DNA from: CALAED01 sp937891035
GTDB lineage: Bacteria; Actinomycetota; Actinomycetes; Streptosporangiales; Streptosporangiaceae
Reading direction: 5' to 3'
Length of the DNA: 11,070 nucleotides
Assembly (NCBI GenBank): GCA_035642125.1
Contig: DASQSZ010000499.1
Location: 1 to 11,070 of the forward strand
Below the pieces are notes generated by a model, which made no database searches, was not told where the DNA came from, and saw only the letters and a program-made list of their open reading frames with translations. Shown piece after piece: positions 1 through 5,859 of this stretch. A program made the translations under genes and the position numbers. Numbering within the stretch: the stretch's first letter is position 1; every line of letters starts with the position of its first letter.

Positions 1-176
1 AGCCGCGGCATCGCCGGGTCGGTCCGGACGGTGAGCTTGACCCGCGCGAACAGGACGGGCTCTCTGGCCAGCCGGAGCAGCGCGGCGACCCGTTCCCGCG
101 CGAGATCAACCGCGCCTTCGGGTATCGGGCCGCGCGTCTCCATCTGCACGGTCCCGATCATGACGTGTTCGACCAT
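1..176 (-). CDS. HPF/RaiA-like ribosome-associated protein, N-terminal part (cut by window edge)
   Basis: Only the first 58 codons are inside the window. The peptide begins MVEHVMIGTVQMETRGPIPE and continues with GAVDLARERVAALLRLAREP and VLFARVKLTVRTDP. This resembles the N-terminal beta-alpha-beta start of actinobacterial HPF/RaiA (sigma-54 modulation/S30AE) proteins, which bind the 30S decoding region and silence or pair ribosomes in stationary phase or hypoxia. The ATG at 176 is chosen because GGAGGAAGGA lies just upstream on the minus strand (about 186-195); the in-frame ATG at 143 has no comparable site. The gene is divergent from the corA-like gene across a 253-base spacer that contains two palindromic candidate operators. 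The family call rests on motif memory from a short fragment, and the C-terminal domain cannot be seen. Confidence 0.62.
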   Translation of the reverse strand, partial: MVEHVMIGTVQMETRGPIPEGAVDLARERVAALLRLAREPVLFARVKLTVRTDPAMPR

Positions 177-235
177 TGTGAGGTCCTTCCTCCACCGACG
201 CGGTCCGGAGCGGTACGGGTTCCCCGACCGATCTC

Positions 236-253
236 TTGGCCGAGGATGGCCAA
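236..253. promoter_or_regulatory. Perfect inverted repeat TTGGCC-N6-GGCCAA (candidate operator)
   Basis: Two perfect 6-base arms (236-241 and 248-253) flank the spacer GAGGAT in the divergent spacer between the HPF-like and corA-like genes. The placement, 60 bases upstream of the HPF-like ATG, suits a dimeric regulator site. No known regulator is assigned. Confidence 0.35.
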
Positions 254-271
254 TACTCGAGGGACGCACCA

Positions 272-285
272 GAGACGAAAGTCCT
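272..285 (-). promoter_or_regulatory. Partial match to a DosR/DevR-type dormancy box
   Basis: On the minus strand this reads AGGACTTTCGTCTC. The mycobacterial DosR consensus is TTSGGGACTWWAGTCCCSAA; 11 of the 14 core positions fit and the outer positions fit poorly. It lies about 96 bases upstream of the HPF-like start, a sensible activator distance. Ribosome-hibernation-type genes belong to DosR-like regulons in several actinobacteria. This is a by-eye match only, and a chance hit is possible. Confidence 0.25.
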
Positions 286-412
286 CTGATGATGCCGGGG
301 TCATGACGGCCCCGGCTGCGGGTAGGACAGTCGAGGCGGGCGCCGGTCGCCGAGCTCGGGCACACCGAGCGCGTACGGCGGCTGCGCCGGGTTCGGCACA
401 ACTGACTGGTTC

Positions 413-421
413 GGGAGGTGG
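413..421 (+). promoter_or_regulatory. Ribosome binding site that decides the corA-like start
   Basis: GGGAGGTGG sits 8 bases before the GTG at 430. The earlier in-frame GTG at 418 overlaps this site and so cannot use it, which is why 430 is preferred. Confidence 0.6.
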
Positions 422-429
422 ATGTCGTC

Positions 430-1593
430 GTGGCTGAACGACGGATGCGCTCGTTGCGTCCCAGAATCCGTCGTCCCGACCGCTCCGCGGGACCGTCGGG
501 CGACGCGGACCTGGTTCCCGAGCACTCGATGGACCCCCGTACTCCCCAGGACCCCGACGTCGGGCCCGCCGAGAAGAGCGTCATCGACAACGCCATCTAC
601 CTCAACGGCCGGCGCATCGACTCGCCCGCGACCTTGGCCGCCACCTTCGAACGGCTGCACGAAAAAAGCGGCGCCATGGCCTGGATCGGGCTCTACCGGC
701 CCGCAGAGGCGCAGCTGGCCGCGGTCGCCGAGGAGTTCGGACTGCACGAACTGGCCGTAGAGGACGCCATCGTCGCCCACCAGCGGCCCAAGCTGGAACG
801 TTATGGCGACACCCTGTTCGTGGTGCTGCGCGCCGCCCGCTACCTGGACGACATCGAAGAGGTCGACTTCGGCGAGCTGCACGTGTTCCTCGGCCCGGAC
901 TTCGTGCTCACCGTCCGGCACAGCGAGGCGCCCGATCTCGCCGTGGTCCGGAGCCGGATGGAGCGCGATCCGGACCTGCTCGCGCTGGGCACCGAGGCAG
1001 TGCTGTACGCGATCTTGGACGCCATCGTCGACGGGTACGCGCCGGTGATCGCCGGGCTGCAGAACGACATCGACGAGATCGAGACCGAGGTGTTCAGCGG
1101 GGATCCAAAGGTCTCCCGGCGCATCTACGAGCTGTCCCGCGAGGTGATCGAGTTCCAGCGGGCCACCCGCCCGCTCCTCGGGATGCTGGACGGGCTCATG
1201 GCCGGCTTCGCCAAATACGGTACCGACGAGGAGCTGCAGCGCTACCTGCGCGACGTGGCCGACCACGCCACCACGGTCTCGGAGCGGGTGGCCGGCTTCC
1301 GCCAGATGCTCGGCGACATCCTCACCGTCAACGCCACTTTGGTCGGCCAGCAGCAAAACGAGGAGATAAAGAACCTCACGCAGTCGAGCTACGCGCAAAA
1401 CGAGGAGGTCAAGCGGATCTCCGCGTGGGCGGCCATCCTCTTCGCGCCGACGCTCATCGGCACCATCTACGGCATGAACTTCCATCACATGCCCGAGCTC
1501 GGCTGGGTCATGGGATACCCGTTCGCGCTGACGCTCATGGCCGCCGTCTGCGCCGCGCTCTACGTCGTCTTCAAACGCCGCGACTGGTTGTGA
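430..1593 (+). CDS. corA: CorA-family magnesium/cobalt transporter
   Basis: A 387-residue protein of the CorA Mg2+/Co2+ channel family, a pentameric inner-membrane channel driven by membrane potential. The N-terminal two thirds is the soluble alpha/beta domain plus the long stalk helix (acidic, with IDEIETEVFSGD and the VNATLVGQQQNEEIKNLTQ approach to the membrane). Two membrane helices close the protein: ISAWAAILFAPTLIGTIY, then the family signature YGMNF at about residues 347-351 followed by the MPEL loop, then PFALTLMAAVCAALYVVF and a basic tail, KRRDWL. The length is slightly above the usual 320-370 residues because of a basic Arg/Pro-rich N-terminus. The GTG at 430 fits the GGGAGGTGG site best; GTG 418 and ATG 445 are alternatives. 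It is a stand-alone gene divergent from the HPF-like gene. Family membership is near certain; the ion preference is inferred. Confidence 0.93.
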   Translation: MAERRMRSLRPRIRRPDRSAGPSGDADLVPEHSMDPRTPQDPDVGPAEKSVIDNAIYLNGRRIDSPATLAATFERLHEKSGAMAWIGLYRPAEAQLAAVAEEFGLHELAVEDAIVAHQRPKLERYGDTLFVVLRAARYLDDIEEVDFGELHVFLGPDFVLTVRHSEAPDLAVVRSRMERDPDLLALGTEAVLYAILDAIVDGYAPVIAGLQNDIDEIETEVFSGDPKVSRRIYELSREVIEFQRATRPLLGMLDGLMAGFAKYGTDEELQRYLRDVADHATTVSERVAGFRQMLGDILTVNATLVGQQQNEEIKNLTQSSYAQNEEVKRISAWAAILFAPTLIGTIYGMNFHHMPELGWVMGYPFALTLMAAVCAALYVVFKRRDWL

Positions 1594-1619
1594 CGCCGGT
1601 GGCGGCTCGGCGCCCGGCG

Positions 1620-1636
1620 CGTGAAAGGGTTTCACG
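1620..1636. repeat. Perfect palindrome CGTGAAA-GGG-TTTCACG
   Basis: Seven-base perfect arms flank a 3-base centre, 26 bases after the corA-like stop codon. As RNA it would form a stable short hairpin. There is no U-run after it, so a classical intrinsic terminator is doubtful. As DNA it looks like an operator half-turn repeat. Which of the two it is cannot be told from the sequence. Confidence 0.45.
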
Positions 1637-1786
1637 TGCTCCCGCCCGGCGGGCGTCGGCCGCCGCCCGAGCCAGGCGGCCTGACATGCGGAAACAATCT
1701 TCGGCTCGGCCGCGGACCGGCCCGCCGCCCCCGGCGGACGGCGCGGCTATGCGCCAGACGACCGGGGCGTGTTAACGTCCCGGCGT

Positions 1787-1800
1787 CGAAAGCGCTTTCG
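1787..1800. promoter_or_regulatory. LacI-family-type operator CGAAAGCGCTTTCG upstream of LPMO
   Basis: A perfect 14-base palindrome with a central CG step, 114 bases upstream of the LPMO GTG. This architecture is typical of LacI/GalR-family operators. Cellulase genes in actinomycetes are controlled by such repressors (CelR/CebR, site TGGGAGCGCTCCCA), which share the central AGCGCT with this site but differ in the outer bases. It likely gives sugar-dependent control of the LPMO. The exact regulator is unknown. Confidence 0.55.
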
Positions 1801-1855
1801 TCCGGTACTGGTCAGCGATCACGGCCCCAGCAGTCGTTCGGCCAGCTGTAACCAC

Positions 1856-1870
1856 TGGTGCCCGGCACCA
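1856..1870 (+). repeat. Inverted repeat TGGTGC-CCG-GCACCA in the LPMO 5' region
   Basis: Perfect 6-base arms with a 3-base loop, 45-59 bases before the LPMO start. It could be a hairpin in the 5' untranslated region or a second operator. No function is assigned. Confidence 0.3.
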
Positions 1871-1914
1871 TCTCGGCCCGGGTGCCGATCGCGACCGAGC
1901 GAAGGGATTGTGCT

Positions 1915-2949
1915 GTGCGAAAGCGATGGAGGATAGCGCTCGCCACCCTTGTCGTCACGTTGCCGGTGTTGTTCACGCCGGCGCTGATATCGAACCCGGC
2001 GTCGGCGCATGGCGCGGCCATGGTCCCCGGCAGCCGTACGTTCCTGTGCTGGGAGGACGGGCTCACGGCGTCGGGTGAGATCGTGCCCAAGAACCCGGCG
2101 TGCGCGGCGGCGGTCGCGCAAAGCGGCACCAACTCGTTGTACAACTGGTTCGCCGTTCTGCGCTCCGACGGCGCAGGCCGGACCCAGGGCTTCATCCCGG
2201 ACGGGCGGCTGTGCAGCGGCGCCGCGACGGTCTTCAACTTCGAGGGGTTCAATCTCGCCCGCAACGACTGGCCGGTGACGCATCTGACCGCCGGCGCGAC
2301 CATCGAGTTCCGCTACAACAAGTGGGCCGCGCACCCCGGTTCGTTCCGCGAGTACATCACCAAGGACACTTGGAGCCCCACCCGGCCGCTCACCTGGAAT
2401 GACCTCGAGCCGACGCCGTTCTCGACCGTCACCGACCCGCCGAGCGTCGGCAACCCGGGCAACGTCGAGTCGTACTACCGCTGGAACGCCACACTGCCGT
2501 CGGGCAAGACCGGCCGCCACATCATCTACTCGGTGTGGACGCGGTCGGACAGCGCCGAGACCTTCTACGGCTGCTCCGACGTGGTCTTCGACGGCGGCAA
2601 CGGCGAGGTGACCGGCGTGGGCCAGGGCAACGGCAACACCACACCGGGGGCGTGCACCACCACGCTGCGCGTCACCAACTCCTGGTCGGGCGGCTACCAG
2701 GCCGAGGGCACGGTGACCAACACCGGCACCTCCACCCTCTTCGGCTGGACGGCGAGCTGGCTCATGCCGGGCGGGGTGACCATCTCCAGCGCCTGGAACG
2801 GCACGTACACGCCGGCCGGAGACCTCGCGACGGTCAGAAGCGTCGACTGGAACCGGTCGATCGCGCCGGGCGCCTCGACGACGTTCGGGTTCACCGGCAA
2901 CTCGAGCGGCGCTCCAACCCTGCCGAGCGCGAGCTGCAGTAGTCCGTAG
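1915..2949 (+). CDS. Secreted AA10 lytic polysaccharide monooxygenase with C-terminal CBM2
   Basis: A 344-residue copper enzyme that oxidatively cleaves crystalline cellulose (possibly also chitin) outside the cell. The signal peptide is residues 1-31 (MRKRW basic end, hydrophobic core, NPASA) and cleavage exposes His32 (HGAAMVPGSR), the copper-binding N-terminus. The second histidine of the brace is His140 (NKWAAHPGSF). The axial aromatic is probably Phe217 in ETFYGCSDVVFDGG. The catalytic domain spans 32-234 and resembles the Streptomyces coelicolor LPMO10B / Thermobifida E7 group, so C1/C4-oxidising cellulose activity is inferred. A linker of only about 11 residues (235-245) leads to CBM2 (246-341) with Trp257, Trp294 and Trp312 at the usual cellulose-binding places. 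Six cysteines fit three disulfides. The GTG at 1915 has AGGGA 7 bases upstream; the in-frame GTG at 1858 would add a non-signal-like leader. It is monocistronic, probably under the palindrome at 1787-1800. Confidence 0.95.
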   Translation: MRKRWRIALATLVVTLPVLFTPALISNPASAHGAAMVPGSRTFLCWEDGLTASGEIVPKNPACAAAVAQSGTNSLYNWFAVLRSDGAGRTQGFIPDGRLCSGAATVFNFEGFNLARNDWPVTHLTAGATIEFRYNKWAAHPGSFREYITKDTWSPTRPLTWNDLEPTPFSTVTDPPSVGNPGNVESYYRWNATLPSGKTGRHIIYSVWTRSDSAETFYGCSDVVFDGGNGEVTGVGQGNGNTTPGACTTTLRVTNSWSGGYQAEGTVTNTGTSTLFGWTASWLMPGGVTISSAWNGTYTPAGDLATVRSVDWNRSIAPGASTTFGFTGNSSGAPTLPSASCSSP

Positions 2950-2950
2950 G

Positions 2951-2968
2951 CCCGGGAGCTGTCTCGGG
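2951..2968 (+). terminator. Candidate hairpin terminator after LPMO
   Basis: CCCGGGA-GCTG-TCTCGGG forms a 7-base stem (one G-U pair) with a 4-base loop, starting 2 bases after the LPMO stop and lying between convergent genes. The T-tract is weak (ATTCG follows), as is common in GC-rich actinomycetes. Confidence 0.45.
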
Positions 2969-3012
2969 ATTCGATCCGGATGGTCTGGCGGCGCCACGAC
3001 AGGGACGCGTCG

Positions 3013-3552
3013 TCAGACCTTCCGGTATTCCTGGCGGGTCCCGTCGAACAGCAGTTTCCTGCCGCCGGGCAGCAAGGTGACGTGCCAGTACGCCGCGTTG
3101 CGCGGAGTCGTGGACTGCCAGGCCAGCCGGAAGGCGCCCCGGCCGGTCGGGATCACCTCGCCCTGCCACAGCGCCCTGCCCCGCACCATCCACGCGCCGG
3201 TGCCATCGGCGCGGAAGACGAAGTAGTCCTTGGACTTGGCGGCGCTGAGCCACCGGCCGGCCAGCGCCCGCAGCTCAGCGGCCGACACCTGCGGCGGCAC
3301 GGCGGCCGGGGGCGGCGTGCCAGGCGGCGGCGTCCGCGTCGTGGCCTCCGCCGGGCCGCCGGGGACGACGGGAGCGGTGGTCGCCGGCCCGGTGGGTGCG
3401 CCGGCCGCCGCGGGGCCGGTGCCGGTGCCGGTGCCGTCGTCGCGGCCCTGGCAGCTGCCGATGGCCGTGTTGGCCAAGATGGCGATGGCGGCCGCCGTCA
3501 GGCCGTAGGCGGCCGCGCGACCGGCGAGGATCGCCGCCGAGCGCGCGTCCAC
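3013..3552 (-). CDS. Putative lipoprotein, unknown function
   Basis: A 179-residue protein that I do not recognise. Residues 13-32 form a hydrophobic segment ending IGSC with Cys34, a plausible lipobox, so it is probably a lipid-anchored exported protein; a simple N-terminal anchor is the alternative. Residues 37-90 are a Gly/Thr/Pro/Ala-rich disordered linker (GTGTGTGP, TRTPPPGTPPPAAVPP). Residues 90-179 form a compact domain with SAAELRALAGRWLSAAKSKDYFVF, ADGTGAWMVRG, GAFRLAW, AYWHVTLLPGGRKLLF and a basic end. The alternating aromatic and glycine pattern suggests a small beta-rich (lipocalin-like) fold, which is inference. The GTG at 3552 is chosen because GGGAGGTGA lies 6 bases upstream. 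It is convergent with the LPMO (63 bases apart) and divergent from the small membrane protein gene. Confidence 0.75.
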   Translation of the reverse strand: MDARSAAILAGRAAAYGLTAAAIAILANTAIGSCQGRDDGTGTGTGPAAAGAPTGPATTAPVVPGGPAEATTRTPPPGTPPPAAVPPQVSAAELRALAGRWLSAAKSKDYFVFRADGTGAWMVRGRALWQGEVIPTGRGAFRLAWQSTTPRNAAYWHVTLLPGGRKLLFDGTRQEYRKV

Positions 3553-3638
3553 GTCTCACCTCCCGAGCCCGGGTCTCATACCGGCGTACGAGGCGGCCGT
3601 TCAGCCCGCAGGTGGATGTGCGCGTGGTCCGGCGAGCG

Positions 3639-3650
3639 TATAACCAATCT
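3639..3650 (+). promoter_or_regulatory. -10 element TATAAC placed for a leaderless transcript
   Basis: TATAAC (3639-3644) is followed by exactly six bases and then the ATG at 3651, so transcription would start at the initiation codon. No Shine-Dalgarno sequence precedes the ATG. No good -35 is visible. Confidence 0.5.
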
Positions 3651-4022
3651 ATGACAACTCCAGGGTTGCCGCGTGACGATCTTGCAGCGGCCCTTCAGGC
3701 CCGCCGGGAGCTCGGCCCCGACTACGACGCCGCGTTCGCCGAGTCGCTGGTCGAACGCGTCGACCAGACCGTCGCCGCCCGGCTCGCCGCCGCCGGCCGG
3801 CCCGCCTCGCCCGGCGACGATCCCGTGGCGGCGCGCGCGTACGAACGCGCCAACGCCGACGGGGAGCGCAAGGTGACCATCACGATCGCCTGCGTCTCGC
3901 TCGGCGTCTCGATCCCGCTCAGCGGGATCGCCGCCGGGATGCACAGCCTCGCGGCGCTGCTGATCATCTGGACCGGCATCGTCATGGTCAACCTGGCCAA
4001 CGCGCTGCGTCGCCGGCCCTAG
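3651..4022 (+). CDS. Small two-helix membrane protein, unknown function
   Basis: A 123-residue protein of a type seen often in actinomycetes without a known role. Residues 1-72 are soluble and charged, probably helical (DDLAAALQARRELGPDYDAAFAESLVERVDQ), and may face the cytoplasm. Two membrane helices follow: about 75-96 (VTITIACVSLGVSIPLSGIAAG) and 98-118 (SLAALLIIWTGIVMVNLANAL), ending in a basic RRRP tail. The ATG at 3651 has no ribosome binding site but sits 6 bases after TATAAC, so leaderless translation is likely. The open frame continues upstream, but that part is Arg/Pro-rich and lacks a supported start. The stop lies two bases from the stop of the convergent SBP-like gene. A strong inverted repeat sits within the first membrane helix codons (3910-3930). 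Confidence 0.78.
   Translation: MTTPGLPRDDLAAALQARRELGPDYDAAFAESLVERVDQTVAARLAAAGRPASPGDDPVAARAYERANADGERKVTITIACVSLGVSIPLSGIAAGMHSLAALLIIWTGIVMVNLANALRRRP
3910..3930. repeat. 9-base perfect inverted repeat inside the membrane-protein gene
   Basis: CGATCCCGC and GCGGGATCG flank a 3-base loop, TCA. It lies in codons for the first membrane helix. The RNA hairpin would be very stable in both directions of transcription. It may be only a consequence of the Ile/Pro/Ser codons used. Confidence 0.5.
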
Positions 4023-4024
4023 GT

Positions 4025-4912
4025 CTAGCCGACCACGGCCTCCTCGTAGCGGGGGCGCGTCGCGGACGCCGGATCGAACAGGGCGTGGGTCTGCATCCAG
4101 GCGTGCGTCTGCTCGAACATCTCGCGGGTATAGGGCTCGAACACGATCCGTTCGCCGGGGCCGAAGCGGCGCACGTCCACGCCGCGCCGGATGTCCTCGG
4201 GCATCTCCCGCAGCCAGTGATGCTTATACGGCTCCGGGCGCAGGTCGAGTTCGCGCTGCGCGAGCCGCAGCCCGGCGAAGTATTTCTCCACATCGTCGAC
4301 GGCGGCGTCCTCGGCGACGAGGAACCCCATCATGAAGGTCGTGTCGACGAGCTTGCGGAAGCCATGCTGTTCGAGCACGTAGTACTGGGCGCCGAACACG
4401 TTCGCCGCCGCGATCCTGCGTTCGAGCATCAGCCGTACCCGGTCATAGGGCAGGCCGACGAAGCTCAGCTTGATCTGCTCGGGCTCCATGAACCGCTCGA
4501 GCCCCTGCAGCGCCGAATAGTGGCTGCCGGAGCGATGGCCGACGCCCACCGGCACGCCGGCCAGGTCCTCCGGGCGTTCATGCGGCGAGTCGGGGGGCAC
4601 GAAGATCCCGGATGGGCACATGGAGTACGCCTTGCCCCACATCTTGCCGTGGCTGGCCGAAGACACGGCGTTGACGGCCCAATGGCAGGCCGCGGAGATA
4701 TCGCACGAGCGGCCCTTTTCCATATCGTCGAAGGCGCCGGCGGTGATGCCGCCGAGCGCGGCGTCGGCGGGCGCGATCGACGACGTGGTGTACGCGGACC
4801 CCGCCAGGCCCTTGGCCTCGAACTCATAGTCGAGGCCGACCTCGCGGAAATGGCCGCACTCCTCGGCGACCCACTCCTGAAGCCGCACGTGCGGCTGGAT
4901 TCGGAACGTCAT
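4025..4912 (-). CDS. Substrate-binding-protein-like (NMT1/THI5-like) protein without signal peptide
   Basis: A 295-residue protein with the look of the type 2 periplasmic-binding-protein fold used by ABC importer receptors and by NMT1/THI5-like proteins. Near the N-terminus, RLQEWVAEECGHFREVGLDYEFE is the common 'helix, then E-GL-V' opening of that family. DAALGGITAGAFDDMEKG, then PEDLAGVPVGVGHRSGSHYSALQGLE and the MLERRIAAANVFGAQYYVLEQHG segment fit the ligand cleft and hinge pattern. There is no signal peptide or lipobox and no permease or ATPase beside it, so it may act in the cytoplasm as a sensor or enzyme; this is inference. The ATG at 4912 is preferred, with GAGGTG 8 bases upstream; the in-frame ATG at 4918 is too close to it. 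The gene follows the MerR gene on the same strand after 157 bases. Family call moderate, ligand unknown. Confidence 0.6.
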   Translation of the reverse strand: MTFRIQPHVRLQEWVAEECGHFREVGLDYEFEAKGLAGSAYTTSSIAPADAALGGITAGAFDDMEKGRSCDISAACHWAVNAVSSASHGKMWGKAYSMCPSGIFVPPDSPHERPEDLAGVPVGVGHRSGSHYSALQGLERFMEPEQIKLSFVGLPYDRVRLMLERRIAAANVFGAQYYVLEQHGFRKLVDTTFMMGFLVAEDAAVDDVEKYFAGLRLAQRELDLRPEPYKHHWLREMPEDIRRGVDVRRFGPGERIVFEPYTREMFEQTHAWMQTHALFDPASATRPRYEEAVVG

Positions 4913-5036
4913 GATCATCACACCTCGCGTCATCGGGGTTCGCGCCCGCTGGACTCCCGGGCCCCGCGCGGACACCCGCAGCGTTCCCTGGCCGACGGCC
5001 GGCTACCCGCTGCCGTCGATTCCTTCAAGTGATCGA

Positions 5037-5067
5037 ACGTGCGTCCCCAACGGGACCGAGCGCACGT
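5037..5067 (-). repeat. Stem-loop just after the MerR stop
   Basis: ACGTGCG (5037-5043) and CGCACGT (5061-5067) are a perfect inverted pair, with TCCC and GGGA pairing inside. It starts 3 bases past the MerR stop on the transcribed strand. There is no T-run, so it may be a weak terminator or an mRNA 3' stabiliser, or an operator for the SBP-like gene. Confidence 0.35.
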
Positions 5068-5069
5068 CC

Positions 5070-5825
5070 CTAAAGCGAGCGAGCCGCCGTTTCGGTCTGC
5101 TCAAGGTAGCCGTACAGGGCCGCGGAGGCGCGCAGCCGGCGCAGGCTGCGACCCCGCAGCTCCCGTTCACGCTTGGCGAGCTCGGCGAGCACGCGTTCCG
5201 GGCTGCCCGTAGTGCGCATCTCGTCGAGGACCGCCTCGATGACCGGGAAGGAGTAGTTGCCGCGGCGCAGCAGCGCGACGACGTGGGCGCGGCGCAGCTC
5301 GGACTCGTCGTAGACGCGATAGCCGGTGGCGCGCTCGCGGCTCGGCCGCAGCAGGCCGCGCTGCTCCCAGAGCCGCAGCAAGGACGGACGCGCGCCGATC
5401 GCGCGGGCGACCTCGCCGATCCTGATGCCGTGGAGCCGAATCGGGTCGGCCGCGTACGGGCTGGTCACGAGCGTCTCGAAGGCCCCGAGCAGGTTCGCCA
5501 TCTCGGCCCGCTCACGGTCGAGCTCGGCATGGCTTCGATCCAGCGTCGCCAACGCGGCGTCGAGGTCGCCCTCGTGCACGGCACGCATGATCAAGCGGGT
5601 GCGGGCCCAGCCATGGCCGTCGGCCAACCGCCGGGCGACGGCGAGCGCGCTGGCATGGTGGACGGTGAAGATGCGGTAGCCGCTCGCCGTGCGCTCCACC
5701 GGCGGCAATATGCCGAGCTCCACGTAGTTGCGGACCTGCTGAACCGAGATTCCGGCCATGCGGGCGAGCTCGATGGCTCGCAGCCGGCCCTCGACCGGCT
5801 CGCCTGGCACCCGTTCCCACGGCAC
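5070..5825 (-). CDS. MerR-family regulator with two MerR HTH domains
   Basis: A 251-residue transcription factor carrying two MerR-type winged-helix units in one chain. Unit 1 covers about 15-80 (AIELARMAGISVQQVRNYVELGILPP, wing ERTASGYRIF). A helical stretch, 84-118, links to unit 2 at about 134-205 (RIGEVARAIGARPSLLRLWEQRGLLRP, wing ERATGYRVY), with a final basic helix (KRERELRGRSLRRLRASAALYGYLEQ). Ordinary MerR proteins have one such unit, a dimer coiled coil and an effector domain. Here the effector domain appears to be replaced by the second DNA-binding unit, and no metal-binding cysteines are visible. The GTG at 5825 is bounded upstream by an in-frame TAG. It lacks a Shine-Dalgarno sequence but lies 6 bases after TACGCT, so it may be leaderless. 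The target may be the downstream SBP-like gene, itself or the NRPS operon; the sequence does not decide this. Confidence 0.85.
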   Translation of the reverse strand: MPWERVPGEPVEGRLRAIELARMAGISVQQVRNYVELGILPPVERTASGYRIFTVHHASALAVARRLADGHGWARTRLIMRAVHEGDLDAALATLDRSHAELDRERAEMANLLGAFETLVTSPYAADPIRLHGIRIGEVARAIGARPSLLRLWEQRGLLRPSRERATGYRVYDESELRRAHVVALLRRGNYSFPVIEAVLDEMRTTGSPERVLAELAKRERELRGRSLRRLRASAALYGYLEQTETAARSL

Positions 5826-5831
5826 ATGCCG

Positions 5832-5859
5832 AGCGTAACGCTTCTATCGCAGATTGCGA
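5832..5859 (-). promoter_or_regulatory. Candidate MerR promoter with palindrome TCGCA-GAT-TGCGA
   Basis: A palindrome (5847-5859) lies just upstream of TACGCT (5832-5837 on the minus strand), which is 6 bases from the GTG start. MerR-family proteins bind palindromes at or inside the promoter spacer, so this is a candidate autoregulatory site. The -35 is not clear. Confidence 0.35.

Larger units (their letters stand above)
1594..1914. other. 321-base intergenic region, corA-like to LPMO
   Basis: No convincing gene is present. The stretch holds three palindromes, listed separately: 1620-1636, 1787-1800 and 1856-1870. The first lies 26 bases after the corA-like stop and may belong to its 3' end. 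The other two lie upstream of the LPMO. I found no convincing -35/-10 pair for the LPMO, so its start of transcription is unknown. Confidence 0.6.

Noticed and set aside
301..1635. Long minus-strand open frame (444 codons) opposite the corA-like gene
   Set aside because: Composition is His/Val/Asp-rich in the way antisense frames of GC-rich genes are. The opposite strand encodes a clear CorA protein with the GMN motif.
1858..1914. Earlier GTG start for the LPMO at 1858
   Set aside because: It would add 19 residues ahead of the basic signal-peptide start, lies on the palindrome 1856-1870 and has no ribosome site. The GTG at 1915 has AGGGA at 7 bases.
1819..2997. Long minus-strand open frame opposite the LPMO
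   Set aside because: Arg/Pro/Ala-rich shadow; the plus strand encodes an LPMO with complete copper ligands and signal peptide.
4085..5032. Plus-strand frame opposite the SBP-like gene
   Set aside because: His/Arg/Pro-rich shadow without recognisable domains.
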